Positions 52,326 through 62,400 of a DNA stretch of 64,000 nucleotides are shown one piece after another (position 1 is the first letter of the stretch; each line of letters begins with the position of its first letter). The DNA is taken from assembly GCF_900101265.1 (NCBI RefSeq), contig NZ_FMZS01000009.1:310001-374000 (forward strand), in the 5' to 3' direction. Under the pieces are notes generated by a model, which was given only the letters and a program-made list of their open reading frames with translations, made no database searches and was not told where the DNA came from. The stretch is from Massilia sp. PDC64 (GTDB taxonomy: Bacteria > Pseudomonadota > Gammaproteobacteria > Burkholderiales > Burkholderiaceae_D). A program made the translations under genes and the position numbers.

Positions 52326-55300
52326 ATGATCGCCCGCATCGTTACCTTCGCCGTGGCCCGGCGCTGGCTGGTGCTGTTCGCGACCGTGCTGGCCGCCCTC
52401 GGCGGCGCCGTGGCGCTGGCGCGCCTGCCGATCGACGCAGTGCCCGACATTACCAACGTCCAGGTACAGATCAACACGCTTGCCCCAGCCCTGTCGCCTG
52501 CCGACGTCGAGCGGCAAGTGACCTTCCCGATCGAGACGGCCCTCGCGGGCATCCCCGGACTCGAAACCACGCGCTCACTGACCCGGCACGGTTTTGCCCA
52601 GGTCACGGCGGTGTTCTCGGACAGTACGGACATCTATTTCGCGCGGCAGCAGGTGGCGGAGCGCCTGCGCTCCGCCGAGCGCGACCTGCCGAAAGGTGTA
52701 GCGCCGGCAATGGGCCCCGTCGCCACCGGACTCGGCGACATCTACATGTGGACGGTCGAATTCGCGAATCAGCACGAACGCAGCGCGAAGACTGGCCTTC
52801 AGCCGGATGGCAGCTACCTGACGCCGGACGGCGCGCGCCTGCGCAGCGATATCGAAAAGGCCACCTACCTGCGCACCATTCAGGACTGGATCGTCGCGCC
52901 CCAACTCAAGACGACGAAAGGCCTTGCCGGTATCGATGTCCTGGGCGGCTACGTGAAGCAATACGTGGTCATGCCCGATCCGCAACGGCTCGCCGCGGCG
53001 GGCTTGAACATGACCACCCTGGCCGAGGCGCTGGAGCGCAACAACACCAGCGCGGGCGCCGGCATCGTCGAGCGTAATGGCGAAGCCCTCACGGTGCGCG
53101 CCGACGCCAGGGTCACGACCGTCGACGAACTGGGCAAGCTGGTCGTCGCCACGCGCAACGGCACCCCCATCCTGGTTTCGCAGGTCGCGCAGGTCGCGGT
53201 CGGTCACGCGGTGCGTTTCGGATCCGCGTCCGAGTCCGGCCATGAAGTCGTGCTTGGCACCGCCGTGATGCGCATCGGAGAAAACAGCCGGACGGTCGCC
53301 GCCGCGGTCGATGCAAGACTCAAGGTCATCACCCGGTCCCTGCCGCCCGACGTCGTCGTGAAGCCGGTCCTCGACCGGACCCGGCTCGTCGATGCGACCA
53401 TCAGCACGGTCGCCAAGAACCTGATCGAGGGTGCGCTGCTGGTCATTGCGGTGCTGTTCGCGCTGCTCGGGAATATTCGCGCCGCCTTGATCGCAGCGGC
53501 CGTGATCCCGGTGACCATGCTGCTCACGTCGGCCGGCATGCTGCGTGCGGGCGTGACGGCAAACCTCATGAGCCTTGGCGCCCTCGACTTCGGGCTGATC
53601 GTCGACGGCGCGGTGATCATCGTCGAAAACGCCCTGCGTCGCCTGGCGGAACGGCAGCATGGCGCCGGCCGCGTATTGACCAAGGCCGAGCGCCTCGATG
53701 TGGTCGCGGTGGCCGCGCGCGAAATGATCCGGCCCAGTGTCTACGGCCAGGCCATCATCATGCTGGTGTATGTGCCCTTGCTGACCTTCCAGGGCGTCGA
53801 AGGACGCATGTTCATGCCGATGGCCGTGACGGTGATCCTGGCGCTGGCGTTCGCGTTCGTGCTGTCGCTGACCTTCGTGCCCGCCGTGATTGCCCTTTGG
53901 CTGTCCAAATACGTTGAGGAACGGGAGAATAGATTCCTGGCCTCGGCAACGAAGCGCTATTCCACGTGGCTCGAGCGGGCCCTCGGCCGTCCGATGCTGA
54001 CCGGCGGCATCGGCGTGGCGGCCGTCGGCCTGGCATTGCTGCTGTTCTCGACCCTGGGTCAGGAATTCCTGCCGACGCTCGACGAGAAGGATGTATTGCT
54101 GCAGGCCTGGCGCATTCCGGGCACGTCGGTGGACCAGAGCCAGTCGATGCAGTTCGGGATCGAAAAGGCGGTAGCGAAACTCCCGGAAGTCAAACTGGTC
54201 TTCTCGCGTACCGGCACCGCCGAGCTCGCGTCCGACCCGATGCCGCCGAACGGCACCGACACCTTCATCATCCTGAAGGATCGCTCGCAGTGGCCGGAAC
54301 CTAGCATGTCGAAGGCCGAGGTGGTCGAGAAGATCGAACACGCCGTGTCCGTCCTGCCCGGCCAGTCGTATGAGCTGACGCAGCCGATCCAGATGCGCTT
54401 CAACGAACTGTTGGCCGGTGTGCGGGGCGACATCGCAGTCAAGGTCTACGGCGACGACTTCGCGACGATGACCCAGACGGCCGAGCGGATCGCCGCCCAG
54501 TTGCGGGCAACGCCCGGCGCCGCGGATGTGCAGGTCGAGCAAGTGGAAGGGCTGCCCCTGCTGGACGCGCGGCTCGATCGCGACGCCATGGCCCGGGTGG
54601 GACTGACGGCCGAGGATGTGTACGGCACGCTGGCCGCGGCGCTCGCGGGACGCGACGCGGGTGTCGTGTATGAAGGCGATCGCCGCTTTGAAGTCGTCGT
54701 GCGGCTTCCCGACGCGGTCAAGCAGGATATCGACGGGCTGCGCCGATTGCCTGTTGCAACCCCGGCCGGCGGCTTCGTTCCTCTGGGATCGGTGGCCTCG
54801 CTGGTCGCGGCCAAAGGGCCCAACCAGATCAGCCGCGAGAACGGTAAGCGCCGCGTCGTCGTCCAGGCCAACGTGCGCGGCCGCGACATCGCTGGCGTGG
54901 TGCAGGATGCGCAGGCGCGCATCGCGTCGCAGGTGCGCCTGCCGGCCGGGGTCTGGCTGGATTGGGGCGGCCAGTTCGAGAACCTGGAGCGCGCGAGAGC
55001 GCGCCTGGCAGTCGTCGTTCCACTCTGCTTTGTCCTGATCCTGTTCCTGCTGTACTCGGCGGTTCGATCCTGGCGCAAGACGGCGATCATTTTCACCGGC
55101 GTGCCGCTGGCCCTGGTCGGCGGGGTGGCCGCGTTGTGGCTGCGCGGGCTGCCGTTCTCGATCACGGCCGCGGTGGGCTTCATCGCCCTGTCGGGTGTGG
55201 CGGTACTCAACGGCCTTGTCATGATGAGCGCGATCGACGACCTGGCGCTGCGCATGCCGTGGGAGCGCGCGGTCCGCGAAGGCGCGCTCCGGCGCCTGCG

Positions 55301-55535
55301 TCCGGTCCTGATGACCGCCCTCGTCGCCTCCCTCGGCTTCGTGCCGATGGCCCTGGCCACGGGCGCGGGCGCGGAAGTGCAACGGCCCCTGGCAACCGTC
55401 GTGATCGGCGGCCTGATTTCCGCGACCTTGCTGACCTTGTTTGTCCTGCCCGCCCTGTGCGCGCGTTTCGCACGCCCGGCAGCCGGTACGACGGTGCTTG
55501 AGGAGGCAGGGCCGGCTGTCTCGCACAAGGGCTGA
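52326..55535 (+). CDS. czcA: CzcA-like RND heavy-metal pump (second set)
   Basis: 1069 aa from ATG 52326, the start that gives a normal RND N-terminus (MIARIVTFAVARRWLVLF); an in-frame start at 52302 exists. Motif DFGLIVDGAVIIVEN places it with the divalent-cation HME pumps, close to but distinct from the first CzcA (DFGIIIDGA). The periplasmic loop has an insertion (NQHERSAKTGLQPDGSYL) lacking in the first pump. Possibly different metal preference (for example Cd or Ni/Co). Confidence 0.95.
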   Translation: MIARIVTFAVARRWLVLFATVLAALGGAVALARLPIDAVPDITNVQVQINTLAPALSPADVERQVTFPIETALAGIPGLETTRSLTRHGFAQVTAVFSDSTDIYFARQQVAERLRSAERDLPKGVAPAMGPVATGLGDIYMWTVEFANQHERSAKTGLQPDGSYLTPDGARLRSDIEKATYLRTIQDWIVAPQLKTTKGLAGIDVLGGYVKQYVVMPDPQRLAAAGLNMTTLAEALERNNTSAGAGIVERNGEALTVRADARVTTVDELGKLVVATRNGTPILVSQVAQVAVGHAVRFGSASESGHEVVLGTAVMRIGENSRTVAAAVDARLKVITRSLPPDVVVKPVLDRTRLVDATISTVAKNLIEGALLVIAVLFALLGNIRAALIAAAVIPVTMLLTSAGMLRAGVTANLMSLGALDFGLIVDGAVIIVENALRRLAERQHGAGRVLTKAERLDVVAVAAREMIRPSVYGQAIIMLVYVPLLTFQGVEGRMFMPMAVTVILALAFAFVLSLTFVPAVIALWLSKYVEERENRFLASATKRYSTWLERALGRPMLTGGIGVAAVGLALLLFSTLGQEFLPTLDEKDVLLQAWRIPGTSVDQSQSMQFGIEKAVAKLPEVKLVFSRTGTAELASDPMPPNGTDTFIILKDRSQWPEPSMSKAEVVEKIEHAVSVLPGQSYELTQPIQMRFNELLAGVRGDIAVKVYGDDFATMTQTAERIAAQLRATPGAADVQVEQVEGLPLLDARLDRDAMARVGLTAEDVYGTLAAALAGRDAGVVYEGDRRFEVVVRLPDAVKQDIDGLRRLPVATPAGGFVPLGSVASLVAAKGPNQISRENGKRRVVVQANVRGRDIAGVVQDAQARIASQVRLPAGVWLDWGGQFENLERARARLAVVVPLCFVLILFLLYSAVRSWRKTAIIFTGVPLALVGGVAALWLRGLPFSITAAVGFIALSGVAVLNGLVMMSAIDDLALRMPWERAVREGALRRLRPVLMTALVASLGFVPMALATGAGAEVQRPLATVVIGGLISATLLTLFVLPALCARFARPAAGTTVLEEAGPAVSHKG

Positions 55536-55602
55536 CAGCCTCGTGAACGAAGGCGGAATGCTAGAACACGTAAGCTCCAATTTTGGATAGCAAGGTAACG
55601 AG

Positions 55603-56445
55603 ATGAAGCAAGATCAATCGACATTGGCAAACCAGTCGGCCTGCATGGAAAGCATTTTTTCCATCCCCAAGATGGATTGCCCATCCGAAGAGAACCTGAT
55701 CCGGATGGCATTGGGCAGCGACACCGGCGTGCGCTCCCTGTCGTTCGACCTGTCGAACCGGGAATTGAAGGTGACGCATACCGGATCGGCGGAGCAAGTT
55801 CTTGAGTACCTGCTTCCACTCAAGCTGGGCGCCGCCTTGCGCAGTTCCGGCCCGGCCTCCCCAGCCTCCGGCGACCTGCCGCAGCCGAATGACCGGGACG
55901 CCGCTGAGGCGCGAACCCTGCGCCTGCTCCTGGCCATCAATGGATCGATGTTCCTGGTCGAACTGCTAGTCGGGTGGATTGCCCAGTCCACGGGCCTGAT
56001 CGCCGACTCGCTCGATATGTTTGCCGACGCAGCGGTGTATGTGCTGGCACTTTACGCCGTCGGCCGGAGCCCGGATTTGAAGGCGCGGTCGGCCCATGTC
56101 GCAGGCTGGCTCCAGGTTATCCTGGCGGTCGCCGCGCTCATCGAGGTGGGACGTCGCTTCATGTACGGCAGCGAACCGCAATCGGGTCTGATGATCGGCA
56201 TTGGCCTTGTCGCCCTAGTGGCAAACGTGACGTGCCTGGTACTCATCTTCAAGAAGCGCGACCACGGCGCCCACATGAAGGCCAGCTATATCTTCTCCGC
56301 GAACGACGTCCTGGCCAACCTCGGGGTGGTGGTGGCCGGCGTGCTGGTCAATTGGACGGGGTCGCCTTATCCGGACCTGGTCATCGGCGTGATCATCGGC
56401 CTGATCGTCCTGAATGGCGCGCGCCGGATTCTCCAGCTGCGTTGA
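55603..56445 (+). CDS. Cation diffusion facilitator with N-terminal HMA-like domain
   Basis: 280 aa. Residues 1-80 form an HMA-like fold with a lone Cys (KMDCPSEENLIRMAL). The rest is a six-helix CDF: GWIAQSTGLIADSLDMFADA and HMKASYIFSANDVLANLGV, with Asp metal-site residues. It lacks the usual long cytoplasmic C-terminal domain. Predicted proton-coupled export of Zn/Cd/Co from the cytoplasm. Downstream of czcCBA-2 and upstream of cadR on the same strand. Confidence 0.88.
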   Translation: MKQDQSTLANQSACMESIFSIPKMDCPSEENLIRMALGSDTGVRSLSFDLSNRELKVTHTGSAEQVLEYLLPLKLGAALRSSGPASPASGDLPQPNDRDAAEARTLRLLLAINGSMFLVELLVGWIAQSTGLIADSLDMFADAAVYVLALYAVGRSPDLKARSAHVAGWLQVILAVAALIEVGRRFMYGSEPQSGLMIGIGLVALVANVTCLVLIFKKRDHGAHMKASYIFSANDVLANLGVVVAGVLVNWTGSPYPDLVIGVIIGLIVLNGARRILQLR

Positions 56446-56492
56446 CACTCCAACATTTCACTGCCCGCACGTTGCCAGAAATTGCACTAAAA

Positions 56493-56513
56493 TCCCTATA
56501 GCTACTACAAGGT
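56493..56513 (+). promoter_or_regulatory. MerR-family operator upstream of cadR
   Basis: 21-bp imperfect dyad with centre AGCTACT and right half ACAAGGT, between the CDF gene and cadR. It matches the operator of the second czcCBA promoter at 15 of 21 positions. The best -35/-10 assignment is unclear (TTGCCA at 56472 with TATAGC is one option), so autoregulation is likely but its direction is uncertain. Confidence 0.6.
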
Positions 56514-56529
56514 CCTACAGGAGATGCAA

Positions 56530-56970
56530 GTGAACATGCGGATTGGTGAACTGGCGAAGCTCGCGTCCTGCCAGCCGGAGACGATCCGGTTCTATGAACA
56601 GAAGGGCTTACTGCCGCCGCCGGTCAGGTCGCAGGCAAATTACCGCCTGTACGACGCCAGACATGCGGACCGTTTGCATTTCATCCGCCGCTGCCGGGCT
56701 CTCGGAATGTCGCTCGATGAAGTGGAGACCCTGCTCGGCTTTCAGGATCGTCCGGAGGCGCCGTGCGGTGGAGTGAACGACCTGGTCGACAAACACATTC
56801 TTGAGATCGACCGACAGATCGCCGAACTCCACGTCCTCCATGCGGAGCTAAGCGATATGCGCAAACGATGCGACTCGGCGCGTCCCGCTGCACACTGCGA
56901 AATCCTGAAACAGCTGAGCGAGTCAGTGCAGCCTGGCGATGCCGTCATCGCCAGGGAAAAGAACTTGTAA
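56530..56970 (+). CDS. cadR: CadR/PbrR-like Cd(II)/Pb(II)-responsive MerR regulator
   Basis: 144 aa counted from MRIGEL (ATG 56536). The GTG at 56530 has the best spacing to AGGAG; ATG 56524 abuts it. MerR HTH (MRIGELAKLASCQPETIRFYE), a dimerisation helix, and Cys77 (PCGGVNDLV), Cys112 (RKRCD) and Cys121 (HCEIL), the three-Cys pattern of CadR. Predicted to activate czcCBA-2 and the CDF through the AGCTACT operator when Cd, Pb or Zn binds. Confidence 0.88.
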   Translation: MNMRIGELAKLASCQPETIRFYEQKGLLPPPVRSQANYRLYDARHADRLHFIRRCRALGMSLDEVETLLGFQDRPEAPCGGVNDLVDKHILEIDRQIAELHVLHAELSDMRKRCDSARPAAHCEILKQLSESVQPGDAVIAREKNL

Positions 56971-56994
56971 AGATCCCGAATAAAGGAAATACGG

Positions 56995-57351
56995 ATGAAG
57001 ACGATAAGAACAACACGGATCGCAGGCCTCATGGCGATGCTCGTCCTGGCCGGCTGCGCCGACCCGAGAATCGGGCCGAACAGCAAACCCGGCTGGGTCA
57101 CCGAACTGTATGCGCCGGAAACACTGCAGGCGAATCGCCCGAGTTGCCTTGCAGGGCTCAGCCCCGAGCAAATGGCTGGTCATCGATACGCCGAAGTCAG
57201 CGTCTCGCACGGCCGCTCCCGAACCTATGTGAGCGCCCTGGTACCGGCATCGATGACGCTGCATCCTCACGACAAGGTCGAAATCTCTCCGCCATCCTGC
57301 AAGGACGGGGCGGTGCCGGAAGTCGTCCAGATCCTTGAGCACGCGCCCTGA
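56995..57351 (+). CDS. Small lipoprotein
   Basis: 118 aa, AAAGGAAA upstream. Lipobox LVLAGC, then a compact beta-rich domain with VSVSHGRSRTYVSALVP and HPHDKVEISPPSCKDG. Two conserved-looking Cys in the mature part could form a disulfide. It follows cadR by 24 nt. No family recognised; predicted membrane-anchored in the periplasm. Confidence 0.6.
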   Translation: MKTIRTTRIAGLMAMLVLAGCADPRIGPNSKPGWVTELYAPETLQANRPSCLAGLSPEQMAGHRYAEVSVSHGRSRTYVSALVPASMTLHPHDKVEISPPSCKDGAVPEVVQILEHAP

Positions 57352-57364
57352 CAGAATGCGGGCG

Positions 57365-58198
57365 TCAGAACCTCTTGCTGATTCCGAATGAAAAGAAGCT
57401 GCGTGGCGACGTCGAACCCGCCGCGCCGGCGCCGACACTGAAGTCCAGCTGTACGTCGCGATTCAGCAGATAGGCCACGCCCATGTCCAGAATGACCGAG
57501 GTTTTGCCGTTTTTCTCCTCGGGGGATTGCACGCCGCCATCAACGAACAGGTTGAGCCTCGGACTGGCGTTGTACCCCAATGTCAGCGCCATCAACCCCG
57601 CGGTGAACACTCGGTTCTGGTCGTCTTCGTAAACGGCGATTCCCACGTTTGGATTGATCGACCACTGCGAGCCAATGTCCCAGTCGGCCGCGAGCCGGAC
57701 ATCTCCAGTCGTATGCCGCGTGCGGAAGTCGCCCGACCCCGATGCGGGAAAAACGCGCACAATGACGCCAAGTGAAGGTTGGTTCGAGTCTTCCGGAGCC
57801 GTGATTTGATACTTCGCGCCAAGCGATATCGGGGCACTGCCCTCGCTGACGGCCACGCCAGTCACCGGATCCGATACTCTTTGCCGCGAGTAGGTGTTGC
57901 TCTCCACACGTAATTCCCACCTGTTGTCCAGGCCAAAACGCAACAAGGTGGGAATAAACAGGCGCTGATCCGATACCTGACGGCTCCCGTGATCTTCCCT
58001 CTGTAGGCCAGCTTCGATTTGAAATTGACCTGCGCTCAGGACTGTGCTGCCATCGGCGATGCCGGGACGGTCTGGGTTGATATAGTCGTCCTCTTGGGCA
58101 AACGCCGTCGATGACCATTGCAACAATAACCCGGCCAAAACGCCAGTGACTAGCCTGAGCGAAAAGCAGCCATGCTTCCAGGGTAGATCGATTGACAT
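57365..58198 (-). CDS. Outer-membrane beta-barrel of the phenol-degradation MetA/transporter type
   Basis: 277 aa. Signal peptide ending AFAQEDD, then NPDRPGIADGSTVLSAGQFQIEAG, which is the start of the Phenol_MetA_deg/transporter family, and alternating beta strands ending with a terminal Phe (GISKRF). Function of the family is not defined; members occur near metal-efflux genes. Convergent with the lipoprotein gene, 13 nt apart. Confidence 0.75.
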   Translation of the reverse strand: MSIDLPWKHGCFSLRLVTGVLAGLLLQWSSTAFAQEDDYINPDRPGIADGSTVLSAGQFQIEAGLQREDHGSRQVSDQRLFIPTLLRFGLDNRWELRVESNTYSRQRVSDPVTGVAVSEGSAPISLGAKYQITAPEDSNQPSLGVIVRVFPASGSGDFRTRHTTGDVRLAADWDIGSQWSINPNVGIAVYEDDQNRVFTAGLMALTLGYNASPRLNLFVDGGVQSPEEKNGKTSVILDMGVAYLLNRDVQLDFSVGAGAAGSTSPRSFFSFGISKRF

Positions 58199-58598
58199 GC
58201 TAGGAGCTTTCTTTTTCTTGAAGGAATGCGTCAGTGTCCGGACAGCTGGACTCGTCCCTTGACGGTTGGGTCAACGCGACGTGCGCATATGTGGAAATCC
58301 ACCGAGGTTCCTTTGATGAACCCAACGGTGGCTCATCTGGCAGTCGAACTGGACATAGAATGCACTCGTACGGATGTCAAATTCTACTAGCCCGCGCAGA
58401 TGCACGAACAGCACCAGTGCAGGCCATACGAGTCGCAACGGTCAGCGACCACCCCAGTCGCTTGCACCTGCACTAACAGTCGGAACACCTAAGAATTGCA
58501 ACAAACATAAGATTTTTAATAAGCAACATGGTAAGCTTGCTGGGCATATTGGTAAGCGCTTCTTCATTGCGCGGGATGCATAGGGACGTTGGCATTGC
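58199..58598. other. 400-bp boundary between the metal block and the Hachiman system
   Basis: The composition becomes A+T-richer around 58490-58560 (for example AAGATTTTTAATAAGCAAC). The promoter for hamA should lie here. No tRNA, att-like repeat or clear terminator was found. Confidence 0.45.
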
Positions 58599-59453
58599 AT
58601 GAATCTCAAACATACGACTTGGCTAAAAATTTCCCCGGTGAAACTTAAGAGTACCGATGGAACCGAGATCAGTGTCTTCGAGCTGGATATTGACCATGCG
58701 GACGACTTAGCCCTGACGCAATGGGCCACGCACTTCCGTAATCACTACTGTCTTGATAGCAAAATAGACCGCCTCAGGAAGGGAACAGGAAAGTCTCGAG
58801 ATCAGTATCTCATGGACATGGTGTTTCCGGATAAGACCGACGACTTTGGCCCCGCGACCCGCTCCGGTGACTTCGCCGAAATTCTCATCGCAGACCTTTT
58901 GGAGTCCCAGTTCGGATTTTGGATTCCGCGTACTCGCTATGACGACAAACTCGTGCGCAACGAATCCCCTAAGGGGACTGACGTTCTAGGATTCCGATTC
59001 GCCGGTTCGGGCCCGGCTGTCCCATCTAAGCATGATGTGCTTGTGTCATTCGAATCAAAGGCGCAACTCAGCAGCGGGAAGCCCAAAGCGAAGCTGCAAG
59101 AGGCAGTCGTTGATTCCGCGAAGGACGCTATGCGCATCTCGGAATCACTCAACGCAATGAAGCGTCGCCTTATCGACCGTAACGACGACGAAGGAGCAGA
59201 CAAAGTGGAAAGGTTTCAGGAGGGACTTCAAGTCCCCTATGTCCGGATGTCAGGCGCCGCCGCAGTTTTTTGCTCGAGCGTCTACGACCCTGAGGCTATT
59301 TCCAAGACGACGGACTGTTCGGGCCACGAGAATGCGGGCAACCTAATGCTCGTCGTTGTTCATTCTGCGACGCTTATGAAATTCGTCCATGCCCTCTACC
59401 ATAGGGCAGCTATCGAAGCACTGCTGTGCGGGAGTGAGTCGGATGCAGCCTAG
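58599..59453 (+). CDS. hamA: HamA, DUF1837 nuclease of the Hachiman anti-phage system
   Basis: 284 aa. The DUF1837 core is recognisable: GDFAEILIADLLE (Glu94), PKGTDVLGFRF (Asp128) and SFESKAQLSSG (Glu152-x-Lys154), a PD-(D/E)XK-type catalytic set. In Hachiman, HamA is held inactive by the helicase HamB and degrades DNA when phage-associated DNA structures are sensed. The next gene is the matching helicase, overlapping by 11 nt. The pairing makes the call strong. Confidence 0.9.
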   Translation: MNLKHTTWLKISPVKLKSTDGTEISVFELDIDHADDLALTQWATHFRNHYCLDSKIDRLRKGTGKSRDQYLMDMVFPDKTDDFGPATRSGDFAEILIADLLESQFGFWIPRTRYDDKLVRNESPKGTDVLGFRFAGSGPAVPSKHDVLVSFESKAQLSSGKPKAKLQEAVVDSAKDAMRISESLNAMKRRLIDRNDDEGADKVERFQEGLQVPYVRMSGAAAVFCSSVYDPEAISKTTDCSGHENAGNLMLVVVHSATLMKFVHALYHRAAIEALLCGSESDAA

Positions 59454-62400
59454 CGCTCGTGCCAGATACGCTGCTGCGGTAACCCTTTCCAAGAGCAAGA
59501 TGTATGAGTACGGGGTACCAGAGGAGTCCCACATTGTGCTGCCTGACGGGCTAGAGTTGGAGATGCAGTTCCCTCTGGCGGTCGGAACACTCGGCGATAT
59601 CGCTTCGGAAATAGTAGCGGCTTCCATCGGATCAAGGAACTCGAATCCGACGCCACGTAGCGAAGTAGTTTTCTCCGCTCAGATCCTGCAAGCCTTCGAC
59701 GATTCGTTGCTCAACGAGGAGCTGTCGGTTGACCTCCGACTGCTTTCTGCAGCGGGGTTCTACTTAGGCGACGTGCCGGGAAACGCGGCTGTTCAGGTCT
59801 CGAAGGTTAAAGAGCTTATTGGCCAACGAGGCGATTATTTAGGTGAAGCTCTCGCGAAGGCGCTGGACAAACCATGGGAGCTGCCGGGCAGCACCCGTGC
59901 TACGCATCGCGCAACGGCCGTTCTAGCGGCCCTCGGCGAGCATTTTAGGACAGGAGGCTCAGTAGATCTTGCAGTCGACGCCATCCGGAGCCTACGCAAT
60001 TGGGCGTATAGGAGTGCGTCACCGCATGATCTCTTGATGGCCGATCTGCTCGGCGCCGTGAGCGCGACGCGCATCGCGAATTCAGCTTGGACTCTGTTAC
60101 CCCAGTACAGTGGGCTGCCGTCCGAATACTGGGACGCGTACCTGTCGCGTACCTCGTCCATTAAAGAAATGTGGCCGTCGCAGCGCTTACTTGGGGAAGC
60201 CGGACTTTACCGAGGGCTCTCAGGCGTAGTCCAGATGCCGACGAGTTCAGGAAAATCACGCGCTACCGAACTAGTTATCCGCTCTGCGTTCCTTTCAGGC
60301 CGGACAAGACTTGCGTTGGTTGTAGCGCCGTTTCGCGCCCTTTGCCAGGAGGTCGCAAACGATTTGACCAACGCATTCAAAGAAGACGGCTACGAGGTGA
60401 ACCAGCCTAGCGACGCACTCCAAGTTGATGTAGCTGCATACGTCTTTGGGGTTTTGCCTGAATCGCCCCCAAGGGTCGTTGTGCTTACGCCCGAGAAGCT
60501 CCTTTACATGCTGCGGCAAGATCCCGACATCGTTCAAGAGGCTGGTCTCGTAGTTTATGACGAAGGACATCAGTTCGACACTGGAATCAGAGGGGTGACA
60601 TACGAGCTACTACTGACGTCGATTAAACGGTTATTGCCGGCTTGTGCTCAGATCGTGCTGATCTCGGCGGTGATCCAAAACGCGGTAGCAATTTCGTCTT
60701 GGCTCTTGGGCGGCGCCTCGCAGGTTGTGTCTGACCAGTCCTTGCAAGCGAGGCGTCTGGTCGCCTTTGCGAGCTTTCCTACAGGAAGCGATGGCCAGTT
60801 GGGTTTCAATCTGGCCAGTCCGGGCGAGCAGGAATTCTTCGTTCCACGTGTAATAGTACGGGAAAAGCAGCCCCGCCTTCCCAGGGAAAGAACGGACAGG
60901 TTTTTCCCAACTGATGAGACCGGCTCGACCGCGCTATATCTAGCGCTGCGCCTCGTTGGAAACGGCGGCGTTGCCATTTATGCTGGTAAGAAGCTATCGG
61001 CCGCTAAGATTGTCCGCGACGCGGTAGAGCAGGTATTCGGACGTGGGGTATCACTCGATCCGCCTTCAGTGTCCAGCAATCCGGAGGAGCTTCGCCGATT
61101 TCAGAACTTATACCGCGAGAATTTCGGCGAGGAGTCGTACCTGACGAAAGCAGCTGCGCTCGGCATATTTGCACATCATGGGAATACTCCTCAGGGCATA
61201 CGGATCTCAGTCGAGCATGCAATGCGGCAGCGCCTTATCCGGCTCATCGTCTGCACATCCACACTAGCCCAAGGGGTGAACCTGCCGATTCGGTACCTGC
61301 TTGTCACCAGTTCCATGCAAGGCAGGGAATCAATCAAGGCCAGAGATTTTCATAATCTTATGGGAAGAGCGGGCCGTGCTGGCATGTACGGCGAAGGTAC
61401 GGTCATCTTTACAGACCATCGACTGTACGACGAGCGGCGCAAAAACGCTAGGCGCTGGAGCGACTCATTGCAGTTGGTGAATCCGAGCGGAGCCGGTCCT
61501 ACAGGAAGTACACTGCTCTCGCTGTTCGACCCGTTGCGAAACGAAACAGGAACAAATACCCTCGCTACGCCAAGCCCAGTTGCGATCGCCGCTCGTATCG
61601 TTGATGACTGGGAGGAGCTCTACAAAGCAGTTGGAAGCTTAACGTCCGCGCTGCGGAACAACGGCTTTTCCACAGAGTCGCTTCGCGAGCAACTCAGGGC
61701 GAAGAAAAGTATTGTCGAGGCGATAGAGAGTTTCCTGATGACGTACCGCAGCGATTTAAGCTCCGCGGTTTTCATTGCTGCGGCTCGTGACTTGGCTGGT
61801 GAAACGTTGGCCCACTCCCTTGCCGATCCGGCACAACAGGAAATGCTCAGCGAAATATTCGAAGCAGTAGGGCGGCGGATCGAAAGGCTGGTTCCAGAAC
61901 CTGAAGTTCAAAGCCGGTTTGGGCGTACGCTCTTAGGAATTGACAAATCCCTCGAGATTGAAGCATGGGTGAAAAGTAATCTACAGTCGCTCGAGCAGAT
62001 AAACTCCGACGTCGTATTGTTTGAGGCGCTTTGGCCCCTTCTTATCGCATTGTCCAGTGAAAAGCGCCTGACCGATACCGAACCAGGAAACGCCATCCGG
62101 ACACTGGCGGGCGGATGGCTTGATGGCAACTCTTTCGGCCAGATGCTTGCAGAGGTTGACGCGCTTGGCGGAACATATCCTCACGGAAGTCAGAGACGGA
62201 AGTTCGACATTGACCAAATAGTAGGGCTTTGCGAGCAGGCATTCGGATTTGAATTCTCTTTACTAATCGCCGCGGTAAAAGAGTCGTTTGCCTCACTCAC
62301 TACTGAAGAGGCCGCCGCAGTGTTTAGTAAGTGCGCTGATACTTTGCAGAAACGGCTAAAGTACGGTCTCCCCAATTCGGAATGTGTTGCCTATTTTGAA

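Noticed and set aside
52575..55580. 1001-codon open frame on the minus strand opposite czcA
   Set aside because: High-GC shadow of the RND gene: low-complexity Gln/Arg/His-rich translation, no family match, no ribosome site.
58200..58598. Small genes in the 400 bp before hamA
   Set aside because: The open frames of 69-80 codons lack start signals and have random-looking composition.
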